A DNA stretch of 51,885 nt from an uncultured Pseudomonadota bacterium (lineage in GTDB: Bacteria; Pseudomonadota; Gammaproteobacteria; Burkholderiales; Burkholderiaceae). The position numbers were made by a program, and so were the translations under genes. The notes under the pieces were generated by a model. That model saw only the letters and a list, made by a program, of their open reading frames with translations, was not told the DNA's origin and searched no databases. The stretch spans positions 1 through 51,885 of the forward strand of contig CAMLIZ010000006.1 of the NCBI GenBank assembly GCA_946480245.1, read 5' to 3'. This document shows, in pieces, positions 45,808 through 51,885 of the stretch (within the stretch, counting starts at the first letter, position 1; every line of letters starts with the position of its first letter).

Positions 45808-47826
45808 CTAGAAGGGGTTGCGCTGTTGCCACCACTCCAGCACCGCATCGACCGATTGCTCGATGGTGAGGGCCGAGTTGTCCAGCAGTAGCGCGTCTTC
45901 GGCGGGCTTCAAAGGGGCGATGAGGCGGTTCTTGTCGCGCTCGTCGCGCGCTTCCAAGTCAGCGCGAAGGTCGGCGAGTTTAGCCGAAATTCCCTTTTGG
46001 ATCAATTGGTTATGCCGCCGCGCGGCGCGCTGCGCGGCGCTTGCTGTGAGGAACACCTTGAGCCGGGCGTCGGGGAAGATCACAGTGCCCATGTCGCGCC
46101 CATCGGCAACCAGCCCGGGCAGGCGTCGAAACGACAGCTGCAGGTCGTTGAGCGCGTGGCGCAGGGCTGGCAGCGCGGCGATTCGGGAGGCCATGGCGCC
46201 AACGTCCTCACGCCGCAGGTCATCGGTGACGTCCGCACCGTCGAGCCATAGGCGCTGGCCTGCGAAGCGCAGCACCAGCCGGCTGGCGAGCGCCGCCAGC
46301 GCTGCGCCATCGTCGCTCGCCACGCCGCGCTGCAGCGCGGCCAGGGCGGCCACGCGGTACAGCGAGCCCGAATCGAGGGTGTGATAGCCCAGGCGCTCGG
46401 CCACTGCACTCGCCAGCGTGCCTTTGCCGGAAGCGGTGGGCCCGTCGATCGTGATCACCGGGATGTGGCGTGGCTCCGCCTGCGCCAGGCTGAACAGCGT
46501 CTCGAAGTAGTCGGGGAAGGTCTTGGCCACGCAACGCGGGTCGAGGATGCGCAGCGGCATCGCAGCGGCGCCGTCGGTCAGGCCGCCAAAGGCGGCCAGC
46601 GACAGGCACATCGCCATACGGTGGTCATCGTAGGTGCGAATGGCAGCCGGGCGCCACTGCGTGGGTGGGCGCACCTCGATGAAGTCAGGGCCGTCGACGA
46701 CGACGGCGCCGAGCTTGCGCAACTCAGCGGCCATGGCGTCGATGCGGTCGGTCTCCTTCACACGCCAGCTGGCAATGTTGGTCAGCCGCGTGGGGCCATC
46801 GGCATACAGCGCCATGACGGCCAGCGTCATGGCCGCGTCGGGGATGTGGTTGCAGTCGAGCGTGATCGCCTTCAGCGGCCAGCGGCCACGTCGCACCTGA
46901 AGCCAGCCGGGGCCCGCCTGCACGTCGGCGCCCATCGCGCGCGCGGCGTCGACGAAGCGGATGTCGCCCTGGATCGAATCGGCGCCCACGCCTTCAATGC
47001 GCAGCTCGCGCCCGCCGTGTGCGGCGATCGCGCCCAGCGCCACGAAGTACGAGGCCGACGACGCGTCACCTTCCACGCGAATCTCGCCCGGCGTGCGATA
47101 AGCGCTGCCCGCGGGAATCGTGAAGCGCTGCCAGCCCTCACGCCCCACCGCGATGCCGAAGCGCGCCAGCAGATTCAACGTGATCTCGATGTAGGGCTTG
47201 GAGATCAGCTCGCCATCCACCTCGATGGTGATGGCGCCGTGTTCGCTGACGAGCGGCAGTGCCAGCAGCAACGCGGTGAGGAACTGGCTGGAGACATCAC
47301 CGCGCACGCGGATCGGCGCGTCCGTCTGCAGCCGCCCACCGGCGTCGCCTTGCAGCCGAAGCGGCGGATAGCCGTCGCGCCCCAGGTAGTCGATGCGACA
47401 GCCGAGCTGGCGCAGCGCATCCACCAGATCGCCGATCGGGCGCTCGTGCATGCGCGGTACGCCCGACAGCTCGAAGCATCCGCCCTGCATGACCGCCTGC
47501 ACGGCCAGCGCAGCGGCCAGCGGCCGCATCGCGGTGCCGGCGTTGCCCAGGAAGAGGGCGGCCTCGTGCACACGAAGCTGCCCGCCCAGACCGTCGATGC
47601 GCACCGCGTCGGCGCCCAGCTGTTCAATGCCGCAGCCAAGGGACTGCAGCGCCGCAAGCATCACGCGTGTGTCGTCGGAGTCGAGCAGGTCGCGCACGAA
47701 GGTGGTGCCGCTGCTGAGGCCCGCGAGCAGCAGCACCCGATTGGAGATGCTCTTGGAGCCCGGCAGACGCACGGTGCCGGATGCCCCGTCCAGCGGCGGC
47801 AGGTCGAGAAAGGGAATCGTGTACAT
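45808..47826 (-). CDS. aroA-cmk: Fused 3-phosphoshikimate 1-carboxyvinyltransferase / cytidylate kinase
   Basis: One 672-residue open frame. Residues 1–448 are EPSP synthase: [10 protein letters not shown] (21–30), [12 protein letters not shown] (about 91–102; a class I-type active site), [13 protein letters not shown] and [20 protein letters not shown] (354–374). Residues about 455–672 are CMP kinase: [20 protein letters not shown] (P-loop 462–470), [19 protein letters not shown]. The linker is only about eight residues. The first part makes EPSP in the shikimate pathway, the second converts CMP to CDP. Normally these are adjacent genes (aroA, cmk); the fusion is known in some Burkholderiales. 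No frameshift or stop is needed to explain it. Confidence 0.97.
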   Translation of the reverse strand: MYTIPFLDLPPLDGASGTVRLPGSKSISNRVLLLAGLSSGTTFVRDLLDSDDTRVMLAALQSLGCGIEQLGADAVRIDGLGGQLRVHEAALFLGNAGTAMRPLAAALAVQAVMQGGCFELSGVPRMHERPIGDLVDALRQLGCRIDYLGRDGYPPLRLQGDAGGRLQTDAPIRVRGDVSSQFLTALLLALPLVSEHGAITIEVDGELISKPYIEITLNLLARFGIAVGREGWQRFTIPAGSAYRTPGEIRVEGDASSASYFVALGAIAAHGGRELRIEGVGADSIQGDIRFVDAARAMGADVQAGPGWLQVRRGRWPLKAITLDCNHIPDAAMTLAVMALYADGPTRLTNIASWRVKETDRIDAMAAELRKLGAVVVDGPDFIEVRPPTQWRPAAIRTYDDHRMAMCLSLAAFGGLTDGAAAMPLRILDPRCVAKTFPDYFETLFSLAQAEPRHIPVITIDGPTASGKGTLASAVAERLGYHTLDSGSLYRVAALAALQRGVASDDGAALAALASRLVLRFAGQRLWLDGADVTDDLRREDVGAMASRIAALPALRHALNDLQLSFRRLPGLVADGRDMGTVIFPDARLKVFLTASAAQRAARRHNQLIQKGISAKLADLRADLEARDERDKNRLIAPLKPAEDALLLDNSALTIEQSVDAVLEWWQQRNPF

Positions 47827-47835
47827 CGACGCAGG

Positions 47836-48720
47836 TCAGCGGGAACCGGTGGCCTTGGGCGCGTTCATCTGCCAGCCGGCGCGCGCATCGGATGCCTTGC
47901 GGATCAGATCCTCCAGCGCCTCGACGTTGCCTGAGCGGATCACGTGCTCCATCGCGTCCAGTGCATGGCGAAAGCGGGTGGCCTGCTTCAGCACCTCTTC
48001 GCGGTTGCTCATCAGCACGTCGCGCCACACGGCCGGGTCGCTGGCTGCGATGCGCGTGAAGTCGCGGAAGCCGGGACCGGCGAGCGAGAGAAAATCCTTG
48101 CCGGCCGGCTGCTTGACCACGGCGCTGAAGTAAGCAAAGGCGAGCAGGTGCGGCAGATGGCTCACCGCCGCGAATGCCGCGTCGTGGTTCTCCGGCGTCA
48201 TCTTCAGCACCTGACAGCCGATCGCGGACCACACGTCGGTGGCCTTCTGCACCAGCTCGGGCGCGGTCTGCGGCAGCGGCGTGAGGATCACCTGGCGGCC
48301 GTTGTACAGCGCGGGGTCGGCGTTCTGGATGCCGGCCACTTCCTTGCCGGCGATCGGGTGCGCGGGCACGAACGAGCCGATGCGCTCCTTCAGCACGCGG
48401 CGCGCCGCATCGACCACATCGCGTTTCGTGCTGCCCACATCCATGAACAGCACGCCTGGCTCCACCAGATGGCGAATCGCCTTGAAGGTGGCTTCACTGG
48501 CCGCTACCGGCACGGCGATCAGCACGATGTCGGAGCCGGACACGGCCAGCAGCGCCGACTCGGCAGCCACGTCGATCACGCCCAGCTTCTTGGCGCGCTC
48601 GGTCGTGGAGGGCGACTTGCTGTAGCCCATCACGCGCTTTACGAGACCGGCGCGCTTGAGCGCCAGTGCGAAGGATCCGCCCATCAGGCCGCAGCCGATC
48701 AGTCCCAGTTGGTTGAACAT
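47836..48720 (-). CDS. tyrA: Prephenate dehydrogenase
   Basis: 294 residues. The N-terminal Rossmann motif is GLIGCGLMGGSFALAL (GxGxxG, residues 7–22) and the prephenate-binding part contains VPAHPIAGKEVAGIQNA and AVSHLPHLLAFAYF. It oxidises prephenate to 4-hydroxyphenylpyruvate for tyrosine (possibly also arogenate). Starts 12 nt after pheA and ends 9 nt before the aroA-cmk gene. Confidence 0.95.
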   Translation of the reverse strand: MFNQLGLIGCGLMGGSFALALKRAGLVKRVMGYSKSPSTTERAKKLGVIDVAAESALLAVSGSDIVLIAVPVAASEATFKAIRHLVEPGVLFMDVGSTKRDVVDAARRVLKERIGSFVPAHPIAGKEVAGIQNADPALYNGRQVILTPLPQTAPELVQKATDVWSAIGCQVLKMTPENHDAAFAAVSHLPHLLAFAYFSAVVKQPAGKDFLSLAGPGFRDFTRIAASDPAVWRDVLMSNREEVLKQATRFRHALDAMEHVIRSGNVEALEDLIRKASDARAGWQMNAPKATGSR

Positions 48721-48732
48721 GCGTACGGCTGC

Positions 48733-49833
48733 TTAATGAACGTCGAGCGGGTAGGTGCCCAGGATCTTGAAGAACGCGCAGGCTGCGCGCAGTTCGCGCA
48801 GTGCCGCATCCACGGCAGGCTGGTCGGGATGGCCCTGGATGTCGATGTAGAAGAAGTACTCCCACTGGCCCGAACGCGCCGGGCGCGACTCGAAGCGCGT
48901 CATCGACACGCCGTGCTTCTTCAGCGGCACCAGCATGTCGTGGACCGCGCCGGGCTTGTTGGGCACCGACACCACGAGGCTGGTGCAGTCGTGTCCCGAG
49001 GCCTTGGGCGTGGGGTGGCGATCGAGCCGCGTGACGATGGCGAAGCGGGTGCGGTTGTGCGGATCGTCCTGGATGCCAGGGGCCACCAGGTGCAGGCCGT
49101 ACTCGCTGGCGGCGCGTACGCTGGCGATGCCCGCCAGCGAGGCATCTTGCGACGCCAGGCGGGCGCCTTCGGCGTTGCTGGCCACCGGCCTGCGCTCGGC
49201 CTGAGGCAGGTGGTTGGACAACCACTCGTGGCATTGCGCGAGGGCCTGCGGGTGCGCGCACACCGTCTTCACACCGTCCAGCCCTTCGACCTTGCGCAGC
49301 AGGTTCTGCCGCACGTACAGGCTGGTCTCGCCGATGATGAACAGCGGCTCGGTCAGGAACAGGTCGAGTGATCGCGCCACCATGCCTTCCGTGGAGTTCT
49401 CCACGGGCACCACGCCGAAATCGGCGGCGCCGGCACTCGTGGTGCGGAACACCTCGTCGATGCTGGCGCAGGGCACGCGCACCAGCGCCGAGCCGAAGAA
49501 GCCAAGCGCCGCCTCCTCGCTGAAGGTGCCAGCCGGGCCCAGGTAGGCCACGCGCGTGGGCGTCTCCAACGCGCGGCAGGCCGACATGATCTCGCGCCAG
49601 ATCGGTGCAACGTTCTCGTTCTTCAGCGGGCCGCGGTTGCGCCCCTTCAGGCCGTCGATCACCTGCGCCTCGCGCTCGGGGCGGAACACCACAGAGCCTT
49701 CCTTGCGCTTCAGTTCGCCGACCTCCAACGCCAGGGCAGCTCGCCTGTTCAGCAGCGCGAGCAGTTCGCCGTCGACGGCATCGATCTTGTCCCGCAGCGC
49801 GAGCAGCTGCGGATTGGGGGCTGGTTCAGCCAT
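48733..49833 (-). CDS. pheA: Bifunctional chorismate mutase / prephenate dehydratase
   Basis: 366 residues in three parts: chorismate mutase (about 5–90, [20 protein letters not shown]), prephenate dehydratase (from [16 protein letters not shown] near 100, through [12 protein letters not shown]) and a C-terminal ACT regulatory domain ([17 protein letters not shown]). It makes phenylpyruvate and is expected to be feedback-inhibited by phenylalanine. The ATG at 49833 is preferred over a GTG 18 nt upstream; it overlaps serC by 8 nt. Confidence 0.95.
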   Translation of the reverse strand: MAEPAPNPQLLALRDKIDAVDGELLALLNRRAALALEVGELKRKEGSVVFRPEREAQVIDGLKGRNRGPLKNENVAPIWREIMSACRALETPTRVAYLGPAGTFSEEAALGFFGSALVRVPCASIDEVFRTTSAGAADFGVVPVENSTEGMVARSLDLFLTEPLFIIGETSLYVRQNLLRKVEGLDGVKTVCAHPQALAQCHEWLSNHLPQAERRPVASNAEGARLASQDASLAGIASVRAASEYGLHLVAPGIQDDPHNRTRFAIVTRLDRHPTPKASGHDCTSLVVSVPNKPGAVHDMLVPLKKHGVSMTRFESRPARSGQWEYFFYIDIQGHPDQPAVDAALRELRAACAFFKILGTYPLDVH

Positions 49834-50923
49834 GGCGGAAAGCGAAATCACGCATGTAGTTGACGAGCGCCTGCACGCCTTGCAGCGGCATCGCGTTGTA
49901 GATGGAGGCGCGCATGCCGCCCAGCGTCTTGTGCCCCTTCAACTGCAGCAGCCGCTGGGCCTTGGCGCCGGCCAGGAACGCGTCGTTCAGGCCTTCGTCA
50001 CGCAGGAAGAACGGCACGTTCATGCGCGATCGGCAGTCTGCGGCGACCTTGTTGACGTAGAAGCCGTGGGAGCCGTCGATGCAGTCGTACAGCAGGCGGG
50101 CCTTCTCGATGTTGCTCTGCTCGATCGCCGCAATGCCGCCTTGGTCGCGCAGCCACTTGAACACCAGCCCGGCGACGTAGATCGCGTAGGTGGGCGGCGT
50201 GTTGAACATCGAATCGTTATCGGCCACGGTCTTGTAGTCGAAGGCCGAGGGGCAGATCGGAAGTGCGTGGCCAAGCAGTTCATCGCGCACGAAGACCAGC
50301 GTCAGGCCCGCTGGACCGATGTTCTTCTGTGCGCCGCCGAAGGCCAGGCCGACACGCGACCAGTCCACGGGGCGCGACGCCATGTGCGAAGAGATGTCGG
50401 CCACCAGCGGGGCGTCGCAGCCCAGCGCCTTTAGCACAGGCAGCTCGTGCATTTCCACGCCGTGCACCGTCTCGTTGCTGCACACGTGCACATAGGCCGC
50501 ATCGTCGCGCAGTGCCCAACTGCTCGGCGGTGGCACCGAGGTAAAGCCGTCCGCCTCGCTGCTGGCGGCGACTGCCGCATCGCAATAGCGCTGCGCCTCC
50601 TTGTGCGACTTCTTGGACCAGCCGCCCGTGATGACGAAATCCGCCTTGCTGCCGCGCGACAGGTTCATCGGCACGATCGCGTTCTCGCCCAGGCCGCCGC
50701 CTTGCATGAAGAGGATGCGCATGTCGCGCGGCACCGCGAGCAAGTCGCGCGCCAGGCTTTCGGCCTCTTCGTAGATCGAGATGAACTCACGCCCGCGATG
50801 GCTCATTTCCATCACGCTCATGCCGCTGCCATGCCAGTTCAGCATGTCGGCCGCCGCTTCGCGCAGCACTGGCTCCGGCAACACCGCCGGCCCGGCCGAG
50901 AAGTTGTAGGCCCTGTCGTTCAT
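49826..50923 (-). CDS. serC: Phosphoserine aminotransferase
   Basis: A 365-residue class V PLP aminotransferase that makes phosphoserine and also acts in pyridoxine synthesis. The N-terminal [26 protein letters not shown] and the PLP lysine in [17 protein letters not shown] are diagnostic. Follows the DUF2059 gene by 4 bp, in the conserved order gyrA–serC–pheA. Confidence 0.97.
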   Translation of the reverse strand: MNDRAYNFSAGPAVLPEPVLREAAADMLNWHGSGMSVMEMSHRGREFISIYEEAESLARDLLAVPRDMRILFMQGGGLGENAIVPMNLSRGSKADFVITGGWSKKSHKEAQRYCDAAVAASSEADGFTSVPPPSSWALRDDAAYVHVCSNETVHGVEMHELPVLKALGCDAPLVADISSHMASRPVDWSRVGLAFGGAQKNIGPAGLTLVFVRDELLGHALPICPSAFDYKTVADNDSMFNTPPTYAIYVAGLVFKWLRDQGGIAAIEQSNIEKARLLYDCIDGSHGFYVNKVAADCRSRMNVPFFLRDEGLNDAFLAGAKAQRLLQLKGHKTLGGMRASIYNAMPLQGVQALVNYMRDFAFRHG

Positions 50924-50927
50924 GACC

Positions 50928-51521
50928 CTATTTCTTGGGGGCGGGCGCCGAGGCTGCCGGCGCCGGGGGAGTGAAGCGCTGGCCCATGGCGGCTTGCAGC
51001 GCGCGCGCCTTGGGCTCGATGACGTCGCGGCTGTCGGCGACCAACTTCTCTGCCAAGGCCTTCTGCATCTCGGGCGCCACTTGCTGGAACTTGCGGTTGA
51101 CCGGAGATTCGAGCCAGGCCACCAGTTGCTTCAGTTCGTCCTCGGTGAAGCGTTGCTCGAGGATGGGGCCGATCACGCCGGGGGCCAGCTTCGCGGCCTT
51201 GCCGCGCAGCACCGGCACCGCGTCGTCGACATACTTCTTCACGTCTGCCTTGATGCCCTCGGCGATCGCCGCGCGCTGTTCGGGTGGCACACGCTGCAGC
51301 GCCTGGCCGGCCTGCTGCATCAGCTGTGCTGCCGGTTGCTCGGCCAGGGACGTGGCCATCTGCTCCACGCCCGGTTGCTGCAGCTTGAGCACCTTCTGCA
51401 CCAGGGCCTTCTTGGCCGGCGACGCCGGTGCTGCGGCGGGCGCACTGGCGGCACTGGTTTGCGCCGAGACGGCAGTGCTTGCGGCCAGCAGCAGGGCCAG
51501 CGTGATGGTGTTGAAGTTCAA
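50928..51521 (-). CDS. DUF2059 exported protein
   Basis: 197 residues. A signal peptide ([20 protein letters not shown]) leads into an Ala/Pro-rich spacer and a helical DUF2059 domain ([40 protein letters not shown]). Periplasmic, function unknown. The start is a TTG at 51521 overlapping the gyrA stop codon (TTGA); it is supported by a GAGGAG site eight bases upstream and by the position of the signal peptide. The extra gene between gyrA and serC is common in this order. Confidence 0.82.
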   Translation of the reverse strand: MNFNTITLALLLAASTAVSAQTSAASAPAAAPASPAKKALVQKVLKLQQPGVEQMATSLAEQPAAQLMQQAGQALQRVPPEQRAAIAEGIKADVKKYVDDAVPVLRGKAAKLAPGVIGPILEQRFTEDELKQLVAWLESPVNRKFQQVAPEMQKALAEKLVADSRDVIEPKARALQAAMGQRFTPPAPAASAPAPKK

Positions 51522-51885
51522 ACGGGGTTCTCCTCGCCGGAAGCGGCGTCGGTATCGGGTTCGGCGTCCACGTTGGCATCGTTCTCGACGATGCGCTGCA
51601 GGCCGATCAGTTGCGCGCCGGCATCCAGCGCGATCAGGGTCACGCCTTGAGTGGCGCGGCCGAGTTCACGGATCTCGCTGACGCGAGTACGCACCAGCAC
51701 GCCCTTGTCGGTGATCAGCATGATCTCGTCTTCGGGACGAACGAGCGTGGCAGCCACGACCTTGCCGTTGCGCTCGCTCTGCTGGATGGCGATCATGCCC
51801 TTCGTGCCGCGGCCGTGGCGCGTGTACTCCACGATGCTGGTGCGCTTGCCGTAGCCGTTCTCGGTGGCGGTCAGCACGCTCTGCG
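51518..51885 (-). CDS. gyrA: DNA gyrase subunit A, C-terminal end only
   Basis: The final 121 residues of GyrA; the start lies beyond the right edge. It holds the last blades of the beta-pinwheel DNA-wrapping domain (ENGYGKRTSIVEYTRHGRGT, MIAIQQSERNGKVVAATLV, RVSEIRELGRATQGVTLI), each in the GyrA repeat pattern, and ends in an acidic tail (NDANVDAEPDTDAASGEENP). That tail is typical of GyrA and tunes supercoiling. Overlaps the DUF2059 gene by 4 nt. Confidence 0.96.
   Translation of the reverse strand, partial: QSVLTATENGYGKRTSIVEYTRHGRGTKGMIAIQQSERNGKVVAATLVRPEDEIMLITDKGVLVRTRVSEIRELGRATQGVTLIALDAGAQLIGLQRIVENDANVDAEPDTDAASGEENPV

Overview
The window is a GC-rich, gene-dense stretch of bacterial chromosome. 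Gene content and order point to a betaproteobacterium of the order Burkholderiales. The clearest markers are the gyrA–serC–pheA–tyrA–aroA/cmk–rpsA–ihfB–lapA–lapB block, the hda–HAD phosphatase–pcnB–folK–deoxynucleoside kinase block, and rpsP–rimM–trmD–rplS. The fused aroA-cmk gene and the overall order resemble the Rubrivivax/Leptothrix/Methylibium side of the order, but that placement is inference. I see no tRNA, rRNA, insertion sequence, prophage, integrase or CRISPR array, and no obvious horizontally acquired island.

Layout. 1–3.5 kb (minus): argD and argF, a metallophosphoesterase, and a serine/threonine protein kinase that runs off the left edge. 3.6–4.3 kb: a DUF3579 gene and rpsT, convergent on a bidirectional terminator. 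4.5–13.9 kb (plus): murJ, a SirB1-family gene, an AI-2E-family transporter, hda, a HAD phosphatase, pcnB, folK, a deoxynucleoside kinase, then a DUF47/pit phosphate-uptake pair. 13.9–21.7 kb: a TM2-domain membrane protein, the rpsP–rimM–trmD–rplS operon, a NUDIX CoA pyrophosphatase, a CobD/CbiB-like membrane protein, rsgA with an M48 protease (minus), orn, and an unrecognised small protein. 21.7–28.3 kb: a DEAD-box helicase with a long leader, an FKBP isomerase, gluQRS, a LysR regulator divergent from a pirin, an alpha/beta hydrolase and trhO. 28.3–33.8 kb: dnaE, a small secreted protein and a patatin-like phospholipase.

33.8–42.1 kb is a cell-surface region. A minus-strand run of eight overlapping genes (gmhA, rfaE1, rfaE2, a WaaF-like heptosyltransferase, a GT4 glycosyltransferase, a DUF5672 protein, a methyltransferase and a GT2 glycosyltransferase) is divergent from a DUF4254 gene and waaC. 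Together they make and transfer ADP-heptose for the LPS inner core and probably extend it. Next to them lapA and lapB regulate LPS synthesis. 42.0–51.9 kb (minus) is the conserved gyrA-to-lapB block, covering serine and aromatic amino-acid synthesis, CMP kinase, ribosomal protein S1 and IHF-beta.

Most of the window is conserved housekeeping sequence, and I found no convincing new multigene system. The points most worth a second look are: several genes whose -10 box lies only 6–9 bases before the start codon (predicted leaderless mRNAs, most clearly dnaE and trhO); the overlapping protein kinase/phosphoesterase pair; the domain-of-unknown-function genes inside the LPS core cluster; and structured leaders before the DEAD-box helicase, rpsP and rplS.
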